This document shows, one piece after another, positions 1-5,665 of a stretch of DNA of 6,003 nt. How positions within the stretch are numbered: position 1 is the stretch's first letter; each line of letters begins with the position of its first letter. Made by a program: the position numbers and the translations under genes. The stretch comes from an uncultured Paracoccaceae bacterium (GTDB taxonomy: Bacteria; Pseudomonadota; Alphaproteobacteria; Rhodobacterales; Rhodobacteraceae): positions 1 to 6,003 of the forward strand of contig CALFYQ010000250.1 of the NCBI GenBank assembly GCA_937952085.1. The letters are read 5' to 3'. Under the pieces are notes generated by a model. It had not been told where the DNA came from, ran no database searches, and saw nothing but the letters and a program-made list of their open reading frames with translations.

Positions 1-58
1 CTGGATCATCGCGCTCATCCTCGCCCTCGTCGGCCTCGCATCCCTGAAACTGAGGTGA
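1..58 (+). CDS. mraY: MraY, phospho-N-acetylmuramoyl-pentapeptide transferase (C-terminal end only)
   Basis: Only the last 18 complete codons plus the stop (TGA 56-58) are present; base 1 is the third base of the preceding codon. The visible peptide begins WIIALILALVGLASLKLR. This is one hydrophobic helix ending in a short basic tail, which is how I remember MraY C-termini in alphaproteobacteria (FWII...LxxLKxR). MraY is an integral inner-membrane enzyme that moves phospho-MurNAc-pentapeptide from UDP to undecaprenyl phosphate, making lipid I. The position directly before murD is the classical dcw order and is the strongest support. No catalytic residue lies in this fragment, so the call rests on the tail and on synteny. 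Confidence 0.82.
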   Translation, partial: WIIALILALVGLASLKLR

Positions 59-62
59 CGAC

Positions 63-233
63 ATGACGATGGGCTCCCCGCATATCGCCGCGCTCGCGCT
101 TGGCGTTCAGGCCGTCGAACGCGGCGACGAGTTCGAGGCCGCGCTCGCCCGCCTCTTCCGCGCCCGCGAGGACGCGGACCGGGAGGCGCGCGTCCTCGAG
201 GCCGCGCGGATGAAGGGCAGGGGCGCCGCGTGA
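63..233 (+). CDS. Small charged ORF of unknown function between mraY and murD (56 aa)
   Basis: I do not recognise this protein. It starts at ATG 63, four bases after the mraY stop. AGGTGA (53-58), inside the mraY 3' end, could serve as its ribosome binding site. A second in-frame ATG at 69 is an alternative start. It ends at TGA 231-233, overlapping the murD GTG start as GTGA (230-233), so it would be translationally coupled to murD. The product begins MTMGSPHIAALALGVQAVER. From about residue 17 to 51 it looks like one long helix rich in Ala, Glu and Arg, with nine acidic and nine basic residues overall. It has no signal peptide or membrane segment. About 93% of its codons end in G or C, as in the flanking genes and unlike the other two gaps, which favours real coding. 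It could be a small adaptor or a spacer ORF kept for coupling; chance cannot be excluded at this length. Confidence 0.55.
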   Translation: MTMGSPHIAALALGVQAVERGDEFEAALARLFRAREDADREARVLEAARMKGRGAA

Positions 234-1627
234 TCGAGGTTCGCGGCTTCGAAGGCCGGCGCGTCGGCGTCCTCGGCCTCGGCCGCTCCGGCCTTGCCGC
301 CGCGCGCGCGCTCCGTGCCGGCGGCGCGACCCCCATTCTCTGGGACGACGGCGAAACCGCCCGCGCCGCCGCCGAGGCCGAAGGCTTCGCGGTGGAGGAC
401 CTGACCCGCGAACGCGCCTGGGCGGAGACGCCGCTCCTCGTCGTCTCCCCCGGCGTGCCGCATCTCCACCCGGCGCCGCACGCCGCCATCGTCGCCGCCG
501 AAGCGGCCGGCGCCCTCGTCGACAACGACGTCTCGCTCTTCTTCCGCGCGATCCGGATGACCGGGGCGGAGGTTCGCGTCGTCGCCGTCACCGGCTCGAA
601 CGGCAAGTCCACCACCACCGCGCTCATCGACCACATCCTCGCCGCGTCGGGGCGGCCGCGGCAGATGGGCGGCAATATCGGCCGCGGCGTTCTCGATCTC
701 GATCCGCCGGCCGATGGCGAGACCGTGGTGCTGGAGCTTTCCTCCTACCAGATCGAACTCGCCCGCGTCCTCGCGCCCGACGTCGCGCTTTTCCTCAACC
801 TCTCGCCGGACCATCTCGACCGGCACGGCGGCATCGGCGGCTACTTCGCGGCGAAGCGCCGGCTCTTCGAGCTGGGCGCGCCCGACGCCTGCGTGATCGG
901 CGTCGATGACGATTACGGCCGCTTCCTCGCCGCCTCCCTCCGCGACCCGTCGGAGGACGGCGCCCGCATCGTCCCCGTCTCGGTGAAGACGAAGCTCCGC
1001 GGCGAGGGGCCGGCCGTCTACATGAACCGCCATCACCTGACCGACTGGGCCAGGGGCAAGCAGGTCGCCGCCTTCGACATGCGGGAGGCGCCCGCGCTCC
1101 TTGGCGACCACAACCGGCAGAACGCCTGCGCCGCCTGGGCCGCCGCCCGCGCGCTCGGCATCGGGCCGAAGGCGATCGAGACCGCGCTCCGAAGCTTCCC
1201 GGGCCTGCCGCACCGGATGGAGCTGGTCGGCGAGGCGAAGGGCGTCCGCTTCGTCAACGATTCGAAGGCCACCAACGCCGACGCCGCCGAAAAGGCGCTC
1301 CTCGCCTATGACCGCATCCGCTGGATCGCCGGCGGCGTGCCGAAGGCCGGCGGCATCGAGCCGCTCCGCCCGCTCTTCCCGAAGGTCGCCAAGGCTTATC
1401 TCGTCGGCGAGGCGGCGGCCGAATTCGCCGCGACGCTCGGCGATCATCCGCACGAACTGGCCGGGGATCTCGCCACCGCCGTCGCGCATGCCGCGGCGGA
1501 GGCCGAGCCGGGGGAGGTGGTGCTCCTCTCCCCGGCCTGCGCCAGTTTCGACCAGCACCGCGATTTCGAGGCGCGCGGCGACGCCTTCCGCGCCCTCGCC
1601 CAGAGCATCGCCGGGGGAGCGCCATGA
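230..1627 (+). CDS. murD: MurD, UDP-N-acetylmuramoyl-L-alanine:D-glutamate ligase
   Basis: MurD is the cytoplasmic ATP-dependent ligase that adds D-Glu to UDP-MurNAc-L-Ala. The 465-residue product is slightly longer than E. coli MurD (about 438). The N-terminal domain has a Rossmann-like VGVLGLGRSG (12-21). The central ligase domain has the Mur P-loop TGSNGKSTTT (121-130), ELSSYQIE (169-176), LNLSPDHLDRHG (189-200) and YFAAKRRLFE (205-214); K209 matches the lysine that is carbamylated in this family. LGDHNRQN (291-298) precedes the C-terminal domain, which carries NDSKATN (343-349) and SPACASFDQ (434-442), both typical of MurD. The start is GTG 230, supported by AGGGG at 219-223 with a 6-base gap and by the VGVLGLGRSG segment lying at the usual distance from the N-terminus. 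It overlaps the upstream small ORF by GTGA and ftsW by ATGA. No key motif is missing. Confidence 0.97.
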   Translation: MIEVRGFEGRRVGVLGLGRSGLAAARALRAGGATPILWDDGETARAAAEAEGFAVEDLTRERAWAETPLLVVSPGVPHLHPAPHAAIVAAEAAGALVDNDVSLFFRAIRMTGAEVRVVAVTGSNGKSTTTALIDHILAASGRPRQMGGNIGRGVLDLDPPADGETVVLELSSYQIELARVLAPDVALFLNLSPDHLDRHGGIGGYFAAKRRLFELGAPDACVIGVDDDYGRFLAASLRDPSEDGARIVPVSVKTKLRGEGPAVYMNRHHLTDWARGKQVAAFDMREAPALLGDHNRQNACAAWAAARALGIGPKAIETALRSFPGLPHRMELVGEAKGVRFVNDSKATNADAAEKALLAYDRIRWIAGGVPKAGGIEPLRPLFPKVAKAYLVGEAAAEFAATLGDHPHELAGDLATAVAHAAAEAEPGEVVLLSPACASFDQHRDFEARGDAFRALAQSIAGGAP

Positions 1628-2808
1628 CCGATCTCGCATTCCGCGCCGAGCCGGGCGCCGAGACGCATCACCACCTCCTGGGGGATCATTCGATCCTCGG
1701 CCGCTGGTGGCGGAGCGGCGACAAGCTCTCGCTCCTCGCCGTCGCCGTGCTGATCATGGTCGGCCTCCTCATCTCCTTCGCCGCCTCGGTGCCCTATGCC
1801 GAAAAGCGCGGCCTGCCGCCGTTCCACTTCGTCAGCCGGCACATCGTCTTCTCCGTCCTCACCTTCGTCCTCATCGTCGCGCTCTCGACGATGAGCGCGG
1901 AGCGGACGCGGCGGAACGGCGTGCGGCTCTTCCTCGTGGCCGCCCTCGCGGTGGCGCTCCTGCCGGTCTTCGGCACCGATTTCGGCAAGGGCGCGGTCCG
2001 CTGGTATTCCTTCGGCCTCTCGGTGCAGCCCTCGGAATTCCTCAAGCCCGGCTTCGCCGTCCTCACCGGCTGGATGATGGCCGCACAGCTGCGCCCCTGG
2101 GGGCCGCCCGGCGTGATGATGTCCTTCGGCATCCTCACCGCGGTGCTGGTCGGCCTCGCGATCCAGCCGGATTTCGGCCAGGCGCTTCTCGTCGTCGCGG
2201 CCTGGGGGGCGATGTTCTTCACCTGGGGCGCGCCGATCGCGCTCGTCGTCGGCCTCGGCGGCGCCGGGGTCGGCATCGTCTGGTTCGCCTATTCCAACTT
2301 CGAATACATCCGCAGCCGGATCGACGACTACTGGGCGGCCGAGATCGACCCGACCAGCCAGATCGGCTACGCCACCGCGGCGATCCAGAAGGGCGGGCTC
2401 TTCGGCGTCGGCGCCGGCGAGGGCTCGGTGAAATGGTCCCTGCCGGACGCGCATACCGACTTCGTCATGGCGGTGGCGGCGGAGGAATACGGCCTCGCCT
2501 TCTGCGTCGTGGTCATTCTCCTCTACCTCTTCATCACGCTGCGCGCCGTCACCCGGCTGACACGGGAGCGGGACGCCTTCATCCGCGTCGCCGGGGCCGG
2601 GCTCGCCGCCTTCTTCGGCGCGCAGGCCTTCATCAACATCGGCGTCACCTTCACGCTGCTCCCCGCGAAGGGGATGACACTGCCCTTCGTTTCCTATGGC
2701 GGCTCCTCGATGATCGCCTCGGGGATCGGCGTCGGCTTTCTCCTCGCGCTCACCCGCGACCGGCCGCAGAACCACGTGACCGACCGGCTCGGCCGCGGCG
2801 GAGCGTGA
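1624..2808 (+). CDS. ftsW: FtsW, septal SEDS peptidoglycan glycosyltransferase
   Basis: FtsW polymerises lipid II at the division septum together with its partner transpeptidase FtsI (PBP3), in the inner membrane. The 394-residue protein has a soluble N-terminus of about 33 residues, including a His cluster at 15-17, then about ten hydrophobic segments (roughly 35-57, 72-90, 99-117, 140-155, 165-181, 185-200, 203-222, 283-306, 322-345, 355-377). SEDS hallmarks are FGLSVQPSEFLKP (130-142), IQPDFGQALLV (180-190), GLFGVGAGEGSVKWSLPDAHTDF (258-280, in which D279 corresponds to the proposed catalytic Asp) and LLPAKGMTLPFVSYGGSSM (345-363). FtsW rather than RodA is chosen because of the murD-murG context. 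ATG 1624 overlaps the murD stop (ATGA 1624-1627) and is preceded by GGGGGAG at 1613-1619. The protein ends at a normal point with a short basic tail. Confidence 0.97.
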   Translation: MTDLAFRAEPGAETHHHLLGDHSILGRWWRSGDKLSLLAVAVLIMVGLLISFAASVPYAEKRGLPPFHFVSRHIVFSVLTFVLIVALSTMSAERTRRNGVRLFLVAALAVALLPVFGTDFGKGAVRWYSFGLSVQPSEFLKPGFAVLTGWMMAAQLRPWGPPGVMMSFGILTAVLVGLAIQPDFGQALLVVAAWGAMFFTWGAPIALVVGLGGAGVGIVWFAYSNFEYIRSRIDDYWAAEIDPTSQIGYATAAIQKGGLFGVGAGEGSVKWSLPDAHTDFVMAVAAEEYGLAFCVVVILLYLFITLRAVTRLTRERDAFIRVAGAGLAAFFGAQAFINIGVTFTLLPAKGMTLPFVSYGGSSMIASGIGVGFLLALTRDRPQNHVTDRLGRGGA

Positions 2809-2920
2809 GCCGCGCCATGGCTCTGCAAGTCATTCACGTTCTGGAATGTGAGTGCGGAATCAACGGCCTCAACCGCGATTCAACCTTGAATCGCGGGCGC
2901 GCCGGGGCCCTTGCGGGCCG
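2809..2920 (+). promoter_or_regulatory. ftsW-murG intergenic region, possible internal regulatory site
   Basis: This 112-bp gap is visibly poorer in G and C than anything else in the window, especially 2820-2895. It contains a perfect inverted repeat (2873-2896), three GANTC sites (2857, 2877, 2888) and a short hairpin, GGCCC-TTGC-GGGCC (2906-2919), ending one base before the murG ATG. A drop in GC content is expected at a promoter or operator. However, I see no convincing -35/-10 pair, no CtrA box of the TTAA-N7-TTAA kind, and no T-tract that would make a hairpin an intrinsic terminator. A regulatory role is inferred from composition and symmetry only. A short open frame also crosses the gap (see findings); its codon use does not look like coding. 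Confidence 0.4.
2873..2896. repeat. Perfect 11-bp inverted repeat with 2-bp centre
   Basis: The left arm CCGCGATTCAA (2873-2883) and right arm TTGAATCGCGG (2886-2896) are exact reverse complements separated by CC. As RNA, the outer nine pairs could close a 6-base loop (AACCTT). As DNA, it looks like a dimer-binding operator. Each arm carries one GANTC site, the CcrM methylation target in alphaproteobacteria. No T-run follows, so a Rho-independent terminator is unlikely. Protein-binding site, methylation-sensitive switch and dispersed palindromic repeat are all possible from sequence alone. Confidence 0.75.
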
Positions 2921-4021
2921 ATGAGCGCTCCCTTCCTCGTCATCGCCGCCGGCGGCACCGGCGGCCACATGTTCCCCGCCCAGGCGCTGGCGGAGACGAT
3001 GCTGGCCCGCGGCTGGCGCGTCGCGCTCTCGACCGACGCGCGCGGCCTCCGCTACGCCGGCGGCTTCCCCGAGGCGGTGGAGCGGCGGGCGCTCGCCGCC
3101 GCCACCTTCGCCCGCGGCGGGCTCGCGGCGAAGGCGGCGGCGCCCTTCGCCATCCTCCGCGGCGTCCTCGCCGCCCGCGCCTGGTTCCGGGAAGACCGGC
3201 CCTCGGTCGTCGCCGGCTTCGGCGGCTACCCGTCGCTTCCCGCCCTCGCCGCCGGCGGCCTCCTCGGCGTGCCGCGGCTGATCCATGAGCAGAACGGCGT
3301 GCTCGGCCGGGTGAACCGGCTCTTCGCGGCGCGCGTCGCCGCGCTCGCCTGCGGCATCCGCCCGGCGAACCCGCCCGCCGGCGCGAAGCTGGTCGAGACC
3401 GGCAATCCGATCCGCGCCGCCGCCCGCGCCGCCGCCGAGACGCCCTACGCCCCGCCGGGGGAGGGGCGCCTCTCCGTCCTCGCCTTCGGCGGCAGCCAGG
3501 GCGCCTCCGCCTTCGCCCGCCTCATCCCCGACGCGATGGCCGCGCTGCCGGACCCGCTCCGCGCCCGGATCGACCTCACCGCCCAGGGCCGCGAGGCCGA
3601 GGCGGCGGAGATGCGCGACCGGCTCGACGCGCTCGGCGTCGCCGCCGATGTCCGCCCGTTCTTCGACGATCTGCCGGCCCGGATGGCGGCGGCGCAGCTC
3701 GTCATCGCCCGCTCCGGCGCCTCGACGATGGCGGAGCTCGGGGCCATCGGCCGGCCGGCCATCCTCATCCCCTTCCCGGCGGCGATGGACGACCATCAGA
3801 CCGCCAACGCCCGCCCCTTCGCCGAAGCGGGCGCCGCGATCCTCGCGCCGGAGGCGGGCTTGACGGGGGCGGTGCTCGCGGGGCAGATGCGCGCCGTCCT
3901 CGAGGCGCCGGCCCGCGCCGCCTCGATGGCGGCCTCGGCCCGCCGCCTCGGCAAGCCCGACGCCGCCGAACGCCTCGCAGACCTCGTGGAGCGCCTCGCG
4001 AAGGGAGAATCCCCCGCATGA
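2921..4021 (+). CDS. murG: MurG, UDP-GlcNAc:lipid I N-acetylglucosaminyltransferase
   Basis: MurG is a peripheral inner-membrane GT-B enzyme (family GT28) that adds GlcNAc to lipid I, giving lipid II. From ATG 2921 it is 366 residues, close to family length. The N-domain shows GGTGGHMFPA (11-20), GFGGYPS (99-105) and HEQNGVLGRVNR (122-133). GNPIR (161-165) leads toward the C-domain, with GGSQGA (190-195), RSGASTMAE (264-272) for UDP-GlcNAc binding, and DDHQTANA (290-297). ATG 2921 is preferred because FLVIAAGGTGGH then falls at the very N-terminus as in other MurGs. An in-frame GTG at 2852 would add 23 residues encoded across the palindrome, with no family precedent. No clear Shine-Dalgarno sequence precedes ATG 2921; instead a GC hairpin abuts it. 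The 3' end overlaps murC by ATGA (4018-4021). Confidence 0.96.
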   Translation: MSAPFLVIAAGGTGGHMFPAQALAETMLARGWRVALSTDARGLRYAGGFPEAVERRALAAATFARGGLAAKAAAPFAILRGVLAARAWFREDRPSVVAGFGGYPSLPALAAGGLLGVPRLIHEQNGVLGRVNRLFAARVAALACGIRPANPPAGAKLVETGNPIRAAARAAAETPYAPPGEGRLSVLAFGGSQGASAFARLIPDAMAALPDPLRARIDLTAQGREAEAAEMRDRLDALGVAADVRPFFDDLPARMAAAQLVIARSGASTMAELGAIGRPAILIPFPAAMDDHQTANARPFAEAGAAILAPEAGLTGAVLAGQMRAVLEAPARAASMAASARRLGKPDAAERLADLVERLAKGESPA

Positions 4022-5415
4022 TGACGACCGCCCTGCCGCTCGATATCGGCCTGATCCACTTCGTCGGCATCGGCGGCATCGGCATGTCCGGCATCGCCGA
4101 GGTGCTCCTGAACCTCGGCTACCAGGTGCAGGGCTCCGACCTTCGCGCCTCGCCGATCACCGAGCGGCTGGCGAAACTCGGCGCCCGCATCTTCATCGGC
4201 CAGAGTGCGGAAAACGTCGAAGGCGCCCGCGTCGTCGTCGTCTCCTCGGCGATCAAGCCCGGCAACCCGGAGCTCGACGCCGCCCGCGCCGCGCACCTGC
4301 CGGTCGTCCGCCGGGCGGAGATGCTGGCGGAGCTGATGCGGCTTCGCTCCAACGTCGCCGTCGCCGGCACCCACGGCAAGACGACGACGACCTCGCTCGT
4401 CGCCGCGCTCCTCGACGGCGGCGGGATCGATCCGACCGTCATCAACGGCGGCATCATCCGCAATTACGGCTCGAACGCCCGGCTCGGCGCCGGCCAGTGG
4501 ATGGTGGTGGAGGCGGACGAGAGCGACGGCACGTTCGTCAAGTTGCCGGCGACCATCGCCATCGTCACCAACATCGACCCCGAGCACATGGACCATTACG
4601 GGGATTTCGACGCGCTCCGCGACGCCTTCCTCGCCTTCGTCTCGAACATCCCGTTCTACGGCCTCGCCGTGCTCTGTATCGACCATCCGGAGGTGCAGCG
4701 CCTCGTCGGCCATGTCGACGACCGGCGCGTCGTCACCTACGGCTTCTCGCGCCAGGCGGATGTCAGGGGCGAGAACCTCCGCTACGAGGAGGGCGCGGCG
4801 ATCTTCGACGTCGCTTTCCGCTCCGGCGCGCGGATCGAGGCGCTGCGGCTTCCCATGCTCGGCGAGCACAATGTGAAGAACGCTCTCGCTGCCATCGCCG
4901 TGGCGAAGGAGCTTCGCATCGCCGACGACGACATCCGCGCCGCTCTCGCCGGCTTCGGCGGGGTGAACCGGCGCTTCACCCGCGTCGGCGAGTGGAACGG
5001 CGCGCCGATCATCGACGATTACGGCCACCACCCGGTGGAGATCGCCGCGGTGCTGAAGGCCGCCCGCGCCGCCTGCGCGGGCCGGCTGATCGCGGTTCAC
5101 CAGCCGCACCGCTACACCCGCCTCGCCTCGCTCTTCGACGAGTTCTGCGGCGCCTTCAACGACGCCGATCTCGTCGGCATCGCCGGGGTCTACGCCGCCG
5201 GCGAGGCGCCGATCGAGGGCGCGGACCGGGATGCGCTGGTCGAGGGCCTCCGCGCCCATGGCCACCGCGACGCCCACGGCCTCGACGACGAGGCGGGGCT
5301 GGAAGCCTTCGTCCGCGCCAACGCCAAGCCGGGCGACATGGTGGTCTGCCTCGGCGCCGGGTCGATTTCGGGCTGGGCCAACGCGCTGCCGGCGCGGCTG
5401 GCGGCGGGGGCGTGA
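4018..5415 (+). CDS. murC: MurC, UDP-N-acetylmuramate:L-alanine ligase
   Basis: MurC is the cytoplasmic ATP-dependent ligase that starts the stem peptide by adding L-Ala to UDP-MurNAc. The 465-residue product has the usual length and three Mur-ligase domains. The N-terminal domain contains HFVGIGGIGMSGIAEVL (14-30) and GYQVQGSD (34-41). The central domain has the P-loop AGTHGKTTTT (116-125), VEADESDG (164-171), TNIDPEHMDHYG (184-195) and LGEHNVKNALAA (281-292). The C-terminal domain has GVNRRF (315-320), DDYGHHP (333-339), QPHRYTR (362-368) and CLGAGSIS (444-451). GTHGK and DDYGHHP separate MurC from MurD, MurE and MurF. AGGGAG (4002-4007) lies 10 bases before ATG 4018. A second ATG follows at once (4021), so either may be used, changing the protein by one residue. 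It overlaps the murG stop by ATGA. Confidence 0.97.
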   Translation: MMTTALPLDIGLIHFVGIGGIGMSGIAEVLLNLGYQVQGSDLRASPITERLAKLGARIFIGQSAENVEGARVVVVSSAIKPGNPELDAARAAHLPVVRRAEMLAELMRLRSNVAVAGTHGKTTTTSLVAALLDGGGIDPTVINGGIIRNYGSNARLGAGQWMVVEADESDGTFVKLPATIAIVTNIDPEHMDHYGDFDALRDAFLAFVSNIPFYGLAVLCIDHPEVQRLVGHVDDRRVVTYGFSRQADVRGENLRYEEGAAIFDVAFRSGARIEALRLPMLGEHNVKNALAAIAVAKELRIADDDIRAALAGFGGVNRRFTRVGEWNGAPIIDDYGHHPVEIAAVLKAARAACAGRLIAVHQPHRYTRLASLFDEFCGAFNDADLVGIAGVYAAGEAPIEGADRDALVEGLRAHGHRDAHGLDDEAGLEAFVRANAKPGDMVVCLGAGSISGWANALPARLAAGA

Positions 5416-5665
5416 ACCGGCGCGCGGCGGATCGGGCGGGGAGCCCCCCTCCCTGCCTTCCTGTCGGGGGGCGGGCGCACCCTCGGGCGTCGGCCCTGCG
5501 TTGCCGGTTTCGCGGTTCTGCCGAGCGGCGTCTGAGGGCGCGGCCGCTCCCTCGGATCGCCTCGCGGAGCGTTCTGCGGGTCGCGGGCGGCCTCAAGGAC
5601 ATGCCTGCTGGCGCGGGTCGCTGCGCGATCCTCGACCCCGCCCTCGACTCGCGCGGGGCGCCTCG
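5416..5665. other. murC-murB spacer, no recognised gene
   Basis: These 250 bp contain no gene I recognise on either strand. Visible structure: GCCCCCC (5443-5449) facing GGGGGGC (5466-5472); GAGCGGC (5523-5529) facing GCCGCTC (5543-5549); CGCTCC (5545-5550) facing GGAGCG (5566-5571); GCGCGA (5623-5628) facing TCGCGC (5649-5654). There is also a 9-bp direct repeat, GCGGGTCGC (5576-5584 and 5613-5621), and a doubled CTCGAC (5631 and 5643). No T-tract follows any hairpin, so no intrinsic terminator is called, and no promoter is evident. One open frame spans the whole spacer (5412-5669), but its Arg-rich composition and lower G/C at third positions argue against coding. My impression is a non-coding or degenerate spacer, possibly holding a dispersed intergenic repeat. 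Confidence 0.55.

Noticed and set aside
107..1639. Long minus-strand open frame opposite murD (and similar ones opposite ftsW, murG and murC)
   Set aside because: It mirrors the codon periodicity of a well-supported gene, gives an Arg/Gly/Ala/Asp-rich product with no family motifs, and is expected in very GC-rich DNA where stops are rare.
2873..2896. Rho-independent terminator between ftsW and murG
   Set aside because: The hairpin is good, but the following bases are GC-rich with no T-tract, and termination here would separate murG-murC from the rest without a visible promoter.
2852..2920. N-terminal extension of murG from GTG 2852
   Set aside because: It would add 23 residues before the conserved N-terminal FLVIAAGGTGGH segment and would encode the palindrome. 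ATG 2921 matches the family.
1101..2924. Long plus-strand open frame crossing murD, ftsW and the ftsW-murG gap
   Set aside because: Out of frame with two clear genes and Arg/Pro-rich. Only its last 39 codons, over the gap, are considered separately as a mini-ORF.
5443..5472. Terminator after murC (GCCCCCC facing GGGGGGC)
   Set aside because: The loop is 16 bases and no T-run follows; a G/C-only match of this size is easy to get by chance here.
5501..5665. Upstream extension of murB in its open frame (for example from TTG 5501)
   Set aside because: The added residues are low-complexity Arg/Ala/Gly with no resemblance to MurB N-termini; GTG 5666 gives normal spacing to the FAD-domain motifs.
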